The notes beneath the pieces are model-generated. The model was not told where the DNA came from and did not search any database. It saw only the letters and a list, made by a program, of their open reading frames with translations. 64,000 bases of DNA from Chitinophaga pinensis. GTDB taxonomy: Bacteria > Pseudomonadota > Gammaproteobacteria > Burkholderiales > SG8-41. Position numbers and translations under genes: made by a program. The stretch is taken from contig CALQCM020000012.1 in the NCBI GenBank assembly GCA_943329075.2, positions 1-64,000 of the forward strand. Direction: 5' to 3'. Positions 44,367-53,406 of the stretch are shown here, piece by piece; within the stretch, counting starts at the first letter, position 1, and every line of letters starts with the position of its first letter.

Positions 44367-44450
44367 CGTCGCTCCCGCGAAAGCGGGAGCCCAGTTCCGC
44401 TAGTCTTTCATTTCCCGCAACACTGGATTCCCGCTTTCGCGGGAATGACG
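44367..44450. repeat. REP-type palindromic pair, family A, copy 3
   Basis: CTCCCGCGAAAGCGGGAG and TTCCCGCTTTCGCGGGAA flank a spacer of about 37 bases, with CGTCG and TGACG at the outer ends. It lies between the DUF1330 and FAH genes. Confidence 0.85.
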
Positions 44451-44491
44451 GTTCTATATATAATTTTTCGAAATTGGTGCACGCAAAATCC

Positions 44492-45430
44492 TCACTTCTT
44501 TGCCGGCGCGTATTTGCCGGTCAACTGCGGCGTCTGCACGCCTTCCAGTCCCTTGTTGTGGTGTTCCAGGCGCGTATCACGCGACCAGGTGCGCTTCAGA
44601 TCGTCACGCACATTGATGTGCAGCACGCCGAGGCCTTCGCATTCGAGTTCGACTTTGTCACCATCCATGAACGAATTCAGGCCGCGGTGGTTGGTGCCGG
44701 TGGCCAGCACGTCGCCGGCTTCCAGCGTATGTATGGAACTAACCCACTCGATGCAGCGCGGGATCTTGTGCGCCATGTCGTCGCTGTTGAAGTTCTGTTT
44801 GACGACGCCGTTGACCTTCAGCGTGATCTGCAGCTTCTGCGGGTCCTTGATTTCGTCGGCGGTCACCAGGAAGGGCCCCATCGGCGCGAAGGTTTCACGC
44901 GACTTCATCTGGTAGAAGGTGTTGCCGGCCGGCGGCAGTCCGCGCGCCGAACCGTCGATGAAGTTCACATAACCGAAGATGTATTGCATGGCGTCGGCCG
45001 CCTTGACGTTGGTGGCGCGTTTGCCGATGACGAGCGCCAGTTCAGCCTCGCCTTCGAAAATCGTCGCCGGAATGTCCTGCAACACCATGGTGTCGCCATC
45101 ACCGATCACGCCACTCGGCGATTTGTGAAAGGCATTGATCGGCGCCGGTTCGCTGCGCGTGCCGTCTTCCATGTAGTTCACGGCCATGCAGTCGATATTG
45201 TGCGGGCGCGGCAACGGCGAGCGCAGGCGCACTGATTTGAGCGGCACGCCAGCTTCTTTCGCCACGGCCGCCTCGAGTTTGCCGCGATACGCGTCGAAGC
45301 GTTCGATCAGGCCGTTGATCAGATTGTGCGGGCCGGTATGCGGGATGTCCTTGACCACAGCCGACACGTCCACCACGTTGTCGCCCTTGACGACGCCCAT
45401 CTTGAAATCATCGAAATAACAAATCTTCAC
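44492..45430 (-). CDS. FAH-family hydrolase/hydratase (second copy)
   Basis: The 312-residue product has the FAH fold with the Glu-pair metal motif in FEGEAELALVIGK, a third acid in YVNFIDGSARG, and VLATGTNHRGLNSF near the C-terminus. It is longer than the copy at 37557-38345 and only distantly alike, so not a recent duplicate. The GTG start at 45430 is supported by GGAG nine bases upstream. It probably forms a unit with the GST gene 54 bases upstream. Confidence 0.88.
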   Translation of the reverse strand: MKICYFDDFKMGVVKGDNVVDVSAVVKDIPHTGPHNLINGLIERFDAYRGKLEAAVAKEAGVPLKSVRLRSPLPRPHNIDCMAVNYMEDGTRSEPAPINAFHKSPSGVIGDGDTMVLQDIPATIFEGEAELALVIGKRATNVKAADAMQYIFGYVNFIDGSARGLPPAGNTFYQMKSRETFAPMGPFLVTADEIKDPQKLQITLKVNGVVKQNFNSDDMAHKIPRCIEWVSSIHTLEAGDVLATGTNHRGLNSFMDGDKVELECEGLGVLHINVRDDLKRTWSRDTRLEHHNKGLEGVQTPQLTGKYAPAKK

Positions 45431-45484
45431 TGTATTCTCCCTGATTGATCAATTTGATCTTTTGTATAAAAACTGCGCTTTGCC

Positions 45485-46102
45485 TCATTCTACACGTGCA
45501 AAACCGTCGGGCATCGTCGCCATGAAGGATTTGCGTGCCGTAATACGGGCGCACCACTTGGCCAGCGCCGGATACCTGCCGCGCCAGTCGTGCGGATAGC
45601 GGATGTCGATGTACTGCAAGGCAACGCCCATCACGGCATCTGCCAGGCTGAATTTTTTGCCGACAAGAAACTCGCCGCCGTCATACATTTCAGCGGCCAG
45701 TTTCAGCGCGCGTGCAATGCGCGCTTCCTCGCGCTGCATTTTCTCCGGCATCTGCTTGTCGGCCGGGCGGCGCGACTCGAGGATGCGCGCAATCACCGCG
45801 TCGATGATGCCGTTGCCAAGCGCCTGCCAGCGCTGCGCTTCCCAGTAACCGGCCGCATCCTGCGGCGGCAGCGGTTTGCCATCGAGATGATCGAGATAAT
45901 GCACAACCTGCGGCGACTCGAAGAGGTAATTGCCCGGCGCCAGTTCCAGCACCGGCACTTTGCCGAGCGGATTCATTGCCGGGATCGCGGTATCCGCTGT
46001 CCATGGGTCCTCCGCCACAAATTCGCATTGGATGTTTTTTTCGATAATCAGCACACGCGCCTTGCGCGCGTACGGTGAAAACGGTGATCCGTAGAGTTTC
46101 AT
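45485..46102 (-). CDS. Glutathione S-transferase family protein
   Basis: The 205-residue product has the N-terminal thioredoxin-like domain (KLYGSPFSPYARKARVLI, then GKVPVLEL with the cis-Pro, and FESPQVVHYLD) and the helical GST C-terminal domain. The Ser/Pro-rich SPFSPY stands where the catalytic residue lies. FAH plus GST beside each other recalls maleylpyruvate/maleylacetoacetate isomerase and hydrolase pairs, but the isomerase SSCS-type motif is absent. GGGGAGGGG precedes the ATG. Confidence 0.88.
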   Translation of the reverse strand: MKLYGSPFSPYARKARVLIIEKNIQCEFVAEDPWTADTAIPAMNPLGKVPVLELAPGNYLFESPQVVHYLDHLDGKPLPPQDAAGYWEAQRWQALGNGIIDAVIARILESRRPADKQMPEKMQREEARIARALKLAAEMYDGGEFLVGKKFSLADAVMGVALQYIDIRYPHDWRGRYPALAKWCARITARKSFMATMPDGFARVE

Positions 46103-46124
46103 GGCCCCTCCCCTGTGGTGTTTT

Positions 46125-47087
46125 CTATTCGACCGAAGCGCCGGTCAGTTTGATGAGCTTGGCGTATTTATCGTAATCCGCTTTCAGGCGCGCGTCGAAT
46201 TCATCGACCGTGCTGTACCAAGGATCGCTGGCCTGACCCGCAAAGTTTTTCAGCACATCCGGCTGCTTCATGGCGCGGTTGATTTCAGCGTTGAGCTTTT
46301 CGACGATGGCCCGCGGCGTGCCCGCCGGCGCGAAGACGCCGACCCACGGGTCCATCTCGAAGCCCGGCAATCCGACCGAAGCAATCGGCGGCATATCCGG
46401 CAATGCCGTCGAACGTTTGAGCGAGGCAATGCCGAGTCCGCGCAAGCGGCCCGATTGCACATGCACCAGCACCGTCGAAATCGTCGCCAGCGACGACTGT
46501 GTTTCACCCGACATCAACGCCGTGACCTGGGGTGCGCCGCCTTTATAGGGAACGTGCACCATCTTGAGGCCGGCCATGGCGGCAAATAGCGCCATCGACA
46601 GATGCGGCGTGCTGCCGTTGCCGGACGAGGAATAATTGATCTGGTCCGGGTGCGCGCGCGCGAGCGCGATGAATTCGCGCACCGATTTCACCGGTAGCGC
46701 CGGATGCACGGTCAACAGACCCGGCTGGTTCGCCAGCAATGCAACACCGACAAAATCCTTCAGCGTGTCGTAGGGCAGTTTCTTGTACATCGACGCGTTG
46801 CCGACGTGGCTGGTCGAGTGCACCATGATGGTGTAACCGTCTGGCGGCGCTTTCGCCACCAGATCGGCGCCGATCGCGCCGGACGCGCCGCCGCGGTTTT
46901 CAATCACGAATTGCTGGCCGAGGGTCTCACTCAATTTCTGCATCACGATGCGGCCGATGACGTCATTGGAACCCCCGGGCGGCCACGGAATCAGCACGCG
47001 CACCGATTTCGCCGGATAGGTCTGCGCATGCAGCGGCAACGCCACGGCAGGGAGCAGCAGTGCGAGCATCGACGCAAATATTTTCAC
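46125..47087 (-). CDS. TctC/Bug-type substrate-binding protein
   Basis: The 320-residue product has a signal peptide ending LPLHAQ and classic Bug motifs: VLIPWPPGGSNDVIGR, ENRGGASGAIGADLVAKAPPDG, MVHVPYKGGAPQV. I chose the GTG at 47087 because GGAG lies nine bases upstream and the signal peptide is then complete; the next ATG (47069) would cut its positive start. It is the first of four TctC genes lying head to tail on the minus strand. Confidence 0.92.
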   Translation of the reverse strand: MKIFASMLALLLPAVALPLHAQTYPAKSVRVLIPWPPGGSNDVIGRIVMQKLSETLGQQFVIENRGGASGAIGADLVAKAPPDGYTIMVHSTSHVGNASMYKKLPYDTLKDFVGVALLANQPGLLTVHPALPVKSVREFIALARAHPDQINYSSSGNGSTPHLSMALFAAMAGLKMVHVPYKGGAPQVTALMSGETQSSLATISTVLVHVQSGRLRGLGIASLKRSTALPDMPPIASVGLPGFEMDPWVGVFAPAGTPRAIVEKLNAEINRAMKQPDVLKNFAGQASDPWYSTVDEFDARLKADYDKYAKLIKLTGASVE

Positions 47088-47170
47088 GGTAGCTCCAAGT
47101 CTCGGGAGGATGGGAAGAGGCGCATTATCGGCAAAAGCTGCAGCTTGTTCAAACGCAAATTCGGTTCGGC

Positions 47171-48151
47171 CTATTCGGCCTTGATGCCGGCCGCCTTGAC
47201 CAGTTTCGTCCACTTGGCGAGATCGTCGTGGATCACCTTGGCGTATTGCTGCGGCGTGCCGCCGATGACTTCGCCGCCCTCGTCCATTAGGCGCGCGCGC
47301 ACCGCGGGGTTCTGCAGCACCTTGACCAGTTCCTTGTGCAAAAAGGTGACCATGCTTTTGGGCACGGCGGCCGGTAGCAGCACGCCATACCACTGCATGG
47401 CCTCATAGCCGGGCAGGCCGCTCTCTGCCACCGTCGGCACTTCGGGCAAAGCCGCGGCACGCGTCAGGCTGCTCACCCCCAGCGCGCGCAGGCGCCCGGT
47501 TTTCACATGCGGCAGTGTTGGAATCAGGTTGTTGAATGCGGCCTGCACCTGGCCGGCAATCAAATCGTAAGCGGCCGGCGCGCTGCCGCGGTAAGGCACG
47601 TGCACCAGATTCACGCCGGCCATGTACTTGAACTGCTCCATCGCCAGATGCGACATCGCGCCGATGCCCGAAGTCGCATAGCTCAACTTGCCCGGCCGTG
47701 CTTTCGCCAGCTGTATCAATTCGCCGACGGTTTTCGCCTGCACCGCCGGATGCACGGCGAGTATGAACGGCACCGTGCTGATCTGCATCACCGGCGCGAG
47801 GTCGCGTTCGACATCGTAGGGCAGCTTCTGCATCGCCGGATTGACCACCATCGAACTGCTGGTGGCGACGAGCCAGGTATAACCGTCCGGCGGTGCTTTC
47901 GCCACGATGTCGGCGCCGATGGTGCCGCCGGCACCGGCGCGGTTGTCCACCAGCACTGGCTGGCCGAAACGCTCATTCAATTTCTCCGCGATGGTGCGTG
48001 CCACCGTGTCCGAACCGCCGCCGGGTGCCGAACCGGTGACCAGACGCAATGGTTTGCTCGGAAATTCCGCGGCGACGACAACCTGCGCGGCAATCGACAA
48101 TGCGGTGACAACCAGCGCGCGTGAAGCAAGCACTTTCAACAGCATCTGCAT
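47171..48151 (-). CDS. TctC/Bug-type substrate-binding protein
   Basis: The 326-residue product has a signal peptide (VLASRALVVTALSIAAQVVVAA), LVTGSAPGGGSDTVAR, VDNRAGAGGTIGADIVAKAPPDG and LVHVPYRGSAPAAYD. The first substrate loop (TGSAPGGGSD) differs from the VPF.PGG consensus of its neighbours, so it may bind a different acid. The ATG at 48151 was preferred to a TTG two codons upstream. No enzyme gene lies beside it. Confidence 0.92.
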   Translation of the reverse strand: MQMLLKVLASRALVVTALSIAAQVVVAAEFPSKPLRLVTGSAPGGGSDTVARTIAEKLNERFGQPVLVDNRAGAGGTIGADIVAKAPPDGYTWLVATSSSMVVNPAMQKLPYDVERDLAPVMQISTVPFILAVHPAVQAKTVGELIQLAKARPGKLSYATSGIGAMSHLAMEQFKYMAGVNLVHVPYRGSAPAAYDLIAGQVQAAFNNLIPTLPHVKTGRLRALGVSSLTRAAALPEVPTVAESGLPGYEAMQWYGVLLPAAVPKSMVTFLHKELVKVLQNPAVRARLMDEGGEVIGGTPQQYAKVIHDDLAKWTKLVKAAGIKAE

Positions 48152-48239
48152 ATGCAATGACTCTCGATCTTTGTTCTATTCGATTTTGTAGGTTTAGGTG
48201 CCGTAACGCACCGTGCTGCGCAATCAAGGCGACACGCCA

Positions 48240-49211
48240 TCAGGGTTCAAGCACGATACCGTATTTCTTCACGATGTCGTGCCAGCGCTCGATTTCACTC
48301 TTGACGAAGGCGGCGAATTCCTCCGGGCTCGACACGAATACATCAGCGCCGATTTCGGCGTAGCGCTCTTTCACCTCAGGCGTAGCCACCGCCTGGCGGA
48401 TCGCTTCATTCAACTTCATGACGATCTCGCGCGGCGTGCCGGCCGGTGCAAACATGCCGTACCACTGGCGCGCATTGAAACGCGGATAACCGAGTTCCTT
48501 CATCGTCGGCAACTGCGGGAACATCGGCGTGCGTTCAAACCCCGCCACTGCGATCGCGCGCAGACGCCCCGCCTTGATAAAGGGTGTCAGCACCGGCAGG
48601 TCGGCAAACATGGCCTGCGCCTGACCGCCGATCACATCGGTGACCGCCGGCCCCGCGCCTTTGTACGGGACGTGCGTGACCTTGATGCCGGCCTGGTCGC
48701 GGAAGAGTTCAAGCGCCAGATGCAGATTGCTGCCCGCACCCGATGACGCAAAGACGATTTCGTTCGGTCGCGCCTGCGCAATCGCAATAAACTCCTTGAG
48801 GTTCTTCGCCGGCAGGCTGGGCGTCACCACCATCACCACCGGGGCGCCGACGACCGGCGTCACCGGCGCGAAATCGCGAATCGGGTCGTAGGGCATCTTG
48901 GCGTAAACCGCCGGATTGATCGCCATCGTGCTGGACGTCGGCATCAGCAATGTGTAACCGTCGGGTTTGGATTTCGCCACCAGTTCGGCGCCGATCATGC
49001 CGTTGGCACCCGCACGGTTGTCCACGACTACCGGTTGACCGAGCAGCTCAGTGAGTTTTTTTGAAAGATGGCGCGCCGTGATATCGGTCGGCCCGCCCGG
49101 CGCAAAAGGCACCACGACGCGGATCGGCATCTTCGGCGTCCATTGCGCCGCGGCAAACGGCGCGCCGCACAGCAGCACTGCGCCAAGTATGAATCGAATG
49201 GCCAGGTTCAT
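48240..49211 (-). CDS. TctC/Bug-type substrate-binding protein
   Basis: The 323-residue product has a signal peptide ending APFAAAQ and the motifs IRVVVPFAPGGPTDITAR, VDNRAGANGMIGAELVAKSKPDG and VTHVPYKGAGPAV. GGAAGAG precedes the ATG at 49211; an ATG four codons earlier is the ribosome-site region itself. It is 39 bases after the next TctC gene (49251-50216), so the two are probably cotranscribed. Confidence 0.92.
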   Translation of the reverse strand: MNLAIRFILGAVLLCGAPFAAAQWTPKMPIRVVVPFAPGGPTDITARHLSKKLTELLGQPVVVDNRAGANGMIGAELVAKSKPDGYTLLMPTSSTMAINPAVYAKMPYDPIRDFAPVTPVVGAPVVMVVTPSLPAKNLKEFIAIAQARPNEIVFASSGAGSNLHLALELFRDQAGIKVTHVPYKGAGPAVTDVIGGQAQAMFADLPVLTPFIKAGRLRAIAVAGFERTPMFPQLPTMKELGYPRFNARQWYGMFAPAGTPREIVMKLNEAIRQAVATPEVKERYAEIGADVFVSSPEEFAAFVKSEIERWHDIVKKYGIVLEP

Positions 49212-49250
49212 ATTCTCTTCCATGCGCGATGGTCGCGCGGGTCGGTTGAT

Positions 49251-50216
49251 TTATTCGACTTTGAGTCCGGCGTCCTTGACGACCTTGCCCCACTTCGCCA
49301 CTTCGGTCTTGACGAAATCGCCCCATGCCGCCGGCGTGCTGGTCTGGATTTCAACGCCCGCCGCGTTGAGCCGTTCGACGACATCGGGCATCGCCAGCAC
49401 ACGCACCACATCGGCATTGAATTTGGCAACGACCGCCGGCGGCGTTTTCGCCGTCGTGAACAGTCCCTGCCAGTCGAGCACCGCAAAACCGGCGACACCG
49501 GCTTCCGCCACCGTCGGCGTATCGGGCAGCGCCGGTGAACGCTTGGAAGCGCTGACGCCCAGTGCGCGCAGTTTGCCGGCTTTGATGAACGGAATCGCCG
49601 AAGGCATGCTGGCGAAACTCGCTGAAATCTGCCCGCCGACCAGATCGGCCATCGCCGGACCGCCGCCCTTGTACGGCACATGCACCACGTTGACCTGCGC
49701 AAGCAGTTTGAATAATTCAACCGCCATATGCGGCGCGCCACCGGTGCCGCTCGAACCGAACGACAACTGACCGGGCTTCGCTTTCGCCAGCGCCAGCAGT
49801 TCTTTCACATCCTTCGCCGCAATCGACGGATGCACCACCAACACATTGGCAATATTGGCCGTGTACGTGATCGGCGCGAAATCACGCGCGATGTCGTAGG
49901 ACATTTTGTAAAGGCCGGCGTTGATCGCAAACGGCCCGATGGTGCCCAGTACTGCGGTATAGCCGTCGGCACTGGCCTTGGCGACGAGATCGGCGCCGAT
50001 CATGCCGTTGGCGCCGCCGCGGTTGTCGATCACCACCTGCTGGCCCCACAACTCTGACAGTTTCTGGGCGGCCACGCGTGCCACGAGGTCCGTGCTGCCG
50101 CCCGGCGGAAACGGCACGATCATGCGCACCGGCCGTGACGGAAAATTTTGCGCGGCCGCGGCAAATGCCAGCGAACACATGACCGCCACACCCGGCAAAA
50201 CCCTGAGGATCAACAT
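49251..50216 (-). CDS. TctC/Bug-type substrate-binding protein
   Basis: The 321-residue product has a signal peptide ending AFAAAAQ and the motifs RMIVPFPPGGSTDLVAR, IDNRGGANGMIGADLVAKASADG and VVHVPYKGGGPAMADL. AAGGAG lies eight bases before the ATG at 50216. It is divergent from an amidase gene across 139 bases, and the pair may respond to the same substrate, with the amidase releasing an acid inside the cell. Confidence 0.92.
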   Translation of the reverse strand: MLILRVLPGVAVMCSLAFAAAAQNFPSRPVRMIVPFPPGGSTDLVARVAAQKLSELWGQQVVIDNRGGANGMIGADLVAKASADGYTAVLGTIGPFAINAGLYKMSYDIARDFAPITYTANIANVLVVHPSIAAKDVKELLALAKAKPGQLSFGSSGTGGAPHMAVELFKLLAQVNVVHVPYKGGGPAMADLVGGQISASFASMPSAIPFIKAGKLRALGVSASKRSPALPDTPTVAEAGVAGFAVLDWQGLFTTAKTPPAVVAKFNADVVRVLAMPDVVERLNAAGVEIQTSTPAAWGDFVKTEVAKWGKVVKDAGLKVE

Positions 50217-50355
50217 GCCAGACACTCCTTTACGATCGGTTACAATCGAAACTGATCCGGACGCGCTCCGGAGGCAGCACCGGCGCTGCACGCAGCACCG
50301 CGCCGATTATAACAGCCGCCCCGTGCGGCCCGCCCCGCAGCCCTGTGGAGAAATC

Positions 50356-51711
50356 ATGCAAGCCTGGCGCAATCCGTATGCTGTCTCGTTCGCGCAAAGC
50401 GTCGCCGACTTTCAGTCGCGCAAACAAACGCCGCGCGACTTTCTCGAACGTTGCATCGCCACCATCGATGCCCATGAAGGGCGCGTCAAAGCCTTCGTCG
50501 CCCTCGATCTGAAAATGGCGCGCAAGGCCGCCGACGCCTCGAGCAAACGCTGGCGCGCCGGTAAACCGCTCTCGCCCATCGACGGCTGCCCCGTCGCCAT
50601 CAAGGACATCATGGCCACCGCCGACCTGCCGACGCAAATGGGCAGCCCCGCCTTCAAGGGCTGGCATTCCGGACAGGACGCCGCATGCGTGCACGCGCTG
50701 CGACGCGGCGGCGCCGTGATATTCAACAAAACGGTCACGACTGAATTCGCCATTGGTTTCGCCGGCCCGACCACCAACCCCTTCGATCCGAAGCGCACGC
50801 CCGGCGGTTCATCCAGCGGCACCGCAGCCTCCGTCGGCGCCGGCATGCTGCCGGTCGGTCTCGGCACGCAAACGCAGGGCTCGACGCTGCGCCCCGCCTC
50901 GTTCTGCGGTGCGGTCGGGTTCAAACCCACCATACACGCCTTCAACACCGCAGGCATTCACCCGCTGTCGTCAACCTGCGATCATCTCGGCGTGATCGGC
51001 TCGACCATCGAAGACGTGTGGATGATCGCCTCGCAGCTGTCGCTGGGCATCGGCAGCCCCGGCTATGGCTTTCTCAATGGTGCTGCCAATATTTTGCCGG
51101 TGGCCGTCGCACCGCAGAAACTCGTCGTGCTCTACACGCGCGGCTGGGACGAACTCGACAACGACGCCAAACAACAATTCAACCATACGCTGCAAGCACT
51201 GACGGCGGCCGGCGTGCAGATCGTCGGCAAGGACGACGAGCCGCGCGTGCAGGCCTTCGAAGACGCGCTCAAGCGCGATGTCGATGGCGCGCTCGATATC
51301 GTTGCTTACGAAATGCAATGGCCCTACCGCGACTACATCGCACGCTTCGGCAGCCAAATCGGCAAACGCATCCACGGCCTGATCAAGCGCGCCGACGCCA
51401 TGCAACCAGCTGACTATACGGCCCTGCTCGAAAAGCGTCAGGCCATCCGCGCCCAGGCGCGCAATCTGCTGGGCGAACTCGGCGCCGACGCCTATATCAC
51501 GCTCGCGTCTTCGGGCCCGGCGCCGCGCGGACTCAAGGAAAGCGGCAGCCGCACCTTTCTCACGCCGGGATCGTGGCTGGGCTTTCCGGCCTTTGCCCTG
51601 CCGCTGCTGCACAGCGCCGGCATTCCCTTCGGCATCCAACTGCTCGGCGCTGACCACCGCGACGGCAGTCTCTTTGCCGCTGCGCGCTGGATCATGCGCG
51701 AATTCACCTGA
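50356..51711 (+). CDS. Amidase-signature family amidase
   Basis: The 451-residue product is an amidase-signature enzyme with the Ser-cisSer-Lys triad: Lys83 (PVAIKD), Ser152 in PGGSSSGTAA and nucleophile Ser176 in TQTQGSTLRPAS; the spacing between the two serines (24) is as in the family. It hydrolyses amides to acid and ammonia in the cytoplasm (no signal peptide). The start at 50356 follows GGAGAAATC. The next gene, an amidohydrolase, begins 14 bases downstream. Confidence 0.92.
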   Translation: MQAWRNPYAVSFAQSVADFQSRKQTPRDFLERCIATIDAHEGRVKAFVALDLKMARKAADASSKRWRAGKPLSPIDGCPVAIKDIMATADLPTQMGSPAFKGWHSGQDAACVHALRRGGAVIFNKTVTTEFAIGFAGPTTNPFDPKRTPGGSSSGTAASVGAGMLPVGLGTQTQGSTLRPASFCGAVGFKPTIHAFNTAGIHPLSSTCDHLGVIGSTIEDVWMIASQLSLGIGSPGYGFLNGAANILPVAVAPQKLVVLYTRGWDELDNDAKQQFNHTLQALTAAGVQIVGKDDEPRVQAFEDALKRDVDGALDIVAYEMQWPYRDYIARFGSQIGKRIHGLIKRADAMQPADYTALLEKRQAIRAQARNLLGELGADAYITLASSGPAPRGLKESGSRTFLTPGSWLGFPAFALPLLHSAGIPFGIQLLGADHRDGSLFAAARWIMREFT

Positions 51712-51725
51712 ACCGGAACTTCAAC

Positions 51726-53390
51726 ATGAAGATCCCTGCCGTCGCCGCCCTGCTCGTCCTGCTCTTCGCCGGCGCCGGATGCGCCGACCTCGCCGTGGAA
51801 GCACCGCGCAACGCGCCCTCGCTGATCGTCGTCAACGCCAAAGTCGTCACCGTCGATGACCGCGCAACCATCGCGCAAGCCTTCGCCGTGCGCGACGGCA
51901 AATTCCTCGCCGTCGGCAGCAATGAAGAAATCCGCGCACTGGCACGCGCCAGCACGCAGATCATCGACGCGCAGGGCCGCACCGTCACGCCGGGCCTCAA
52001 CGACGGCCATATCCACATGGTGCGCGCCGGCTTCTGGTGGAAATACGAAGCGCGTCTCGATGAAACTCAATCGATGGCGGAAATCCTCGACATCATCAAG
52101 GCACGGGCGCAGCAAACCCCGCCCGGCACATGGATCCTCACACTCGGCGGCTGGCACCACAGCCAGATTCGCGAACGCCGCATGCCGACGCGTGCCGAAC
52201 TTGATGCCGCGGCCCCCAATCACCCCGTCTACGTGCAGGCGTTGCGCGAAGTCGGCCAGATGAATTCGCAGGCCATGAAGCTGAGCGGCATCACCGCCGC
52301 CATGACCCTGCCGCCCGGGGTGAGCATCGGCAAGGACACAGCCGGCCAATTCGACGGCAGCATTCGCGGCTTCGCCGGACAGACGCTGGCCGAACGTTCC
52401 TTCCCCAAACAATCGTTCGACGACAAGGTCGAAGGCCTGCGTCTGGTGATGCGCGACTTCAATGCCGCCGGACTGACCAGCACCGGCGAGACCTTCGGCA
52501 TTGGCGTAGCGGAAGACGATTATCAGGTGCTGTTCGAAGCGTGGCGGCGGCGCCAGATGTCGCTGCGCGTGGGCCTGCACTTTCCGACCATGAATTTCGA
52601 GCACGCGCAGCGCTGGCTCGACACTCCGGCCGCCGGCTTCGGTGACGACATGCTGCTGCTCAACGGTCTGGGTGAAGGGGTGTTGAGCGCGATGGGCGAC
52701 GGTTATATCCCGAAACAATTCCCGATTGCGGCGGACGCAAAGGCCGAGTTGCAGAAAATCGTCGCCAGTGGCGCGCGCAACAAGGTGAGCTTCCAGTTTC
52801 ACGCCACCATCGAAACCACCATGAACGCGATGCTCGATTCCCTCGAAGCCGCGCATGCGCAGTCCCCCATCGACAAACTGCGCATCAACTTCCTGCACGC
52901 CGAGCAGATCACGCCGGCTATCATCGAGCGCATGAAAAAACTCGGCATGGGCGTGCAAATGCAAAACCGCCAGTCCCTCGGCAGCGAACTGATGAAAGCC
53001 AACTGGGGCGAGCGCGCCAACGACATTCCGCCGGTAAAAACCGTCGTCAACAGCGGCCTGCCCTTTGCCGGCGGCACCGACGGCACCACCTCGTCGTCCT
53101 ACCGCCCGTTTATTTCCATCGGCTGGCTGGTCAGCGGCAAAAACTGGCGCGGCGATCTGGTGCGCCCGACCGAACGCCTGACGCGTGAACAGGCGCTGCG
53201 CGCCTATACGCGCGGGCCGGCGTGGTTTACGTGGGAAGAAAACCACAAAGGCGCCATCGTGCCCGGCATGCTCGCCGACTTCATCGTGCTCGACCGCGAT
53301 TACCTAACGGTGAATGAAGACGACATCCACTTCATCAAACCGGTATTGACGGCAGTGGGCGGGAAAGTGGTTTACGAGGCGGCGCGTTAA
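51726..53390 (+). CDS. YtcJ-like amidohydrolase, exported
   Basis: The 554-residue product begins with a hydrophobic signal (AALLVLLFAGAGC) that could be Sec or lipoprotein type, although the lipobox is weak. The amidohydrolase metal ligands are visible: H-I-H in LNDGHIHMV, His in FQFHATIET, His in FLHAEQI and Asp in GGTDGTTSS. YtcJ-like enzymes hydrolyse formamides and other N-acyl bonds. It lies between the amidase and a TctC gene in one plus-strand unit. Confidence 0.9.
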   Translation: MKIPAVAALLVLLFAGAGCADLAVEAPRNAPSLIVVNAKVVTVDDRATIAQAFAVRDGKFLAVGSNEEIRALARASTQIIDAQGRTVTPGLNDGHIHMVRAGFWWKYEARLDETQSMAEILDIIKARAQQTPPGTWILTLGGWHHSQIRERRMPTRAELDAAAPNHPVYVQALREVGQMNSQAMKLSGITAAMTLPPGVSIGKDTAGQFDGSIRGFAGQTLAERSFPKQSFDDKVEGLRLVMRDFNAAGLTSTGETFGIGVAEDDYQVLFEAWRRRQMSLRVGLHFPTMNFEHAQRWLDTPAAGFGDDMLLLNGLGEGVLSAMGDGYIPKQFPIAADAKAELQKIVASGARNKVSFQFHATIETTMNAMLDSLEAAHAQSPIDKLRINFLHAEQITPAIIERMKKLGMGVQMQNRQSLGSELMKANWGERANDIPPVKTVVNSGLPFAGGTDGTTSSSYRPFISIGWLVSGKNWRGDLVRPTERLTREQALRAYTRGPAWFTWEENHKGAIVPGMLADFIVLDRDYLTVNEDDIHFIKPVLTAVGGKVVYEAAR

Positions 53391-53406
53391 ACCTCCGGGC
53401 AATTGC

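Noticed and set aside
30491..44450. Repeated palindromes as a CRISPR array
   Set aside because: The three copies are 3-11 kb apart, have no regular spacers, and no cas gene is present.
51492..53246. 584-codon open frame opposite the YtcJ-like amidohydrolase
   Set aside because: The plus-strand gene has all metal ligands and a signal peptide; the antisense translation has low-complexity Arg/His/Gly runs only.
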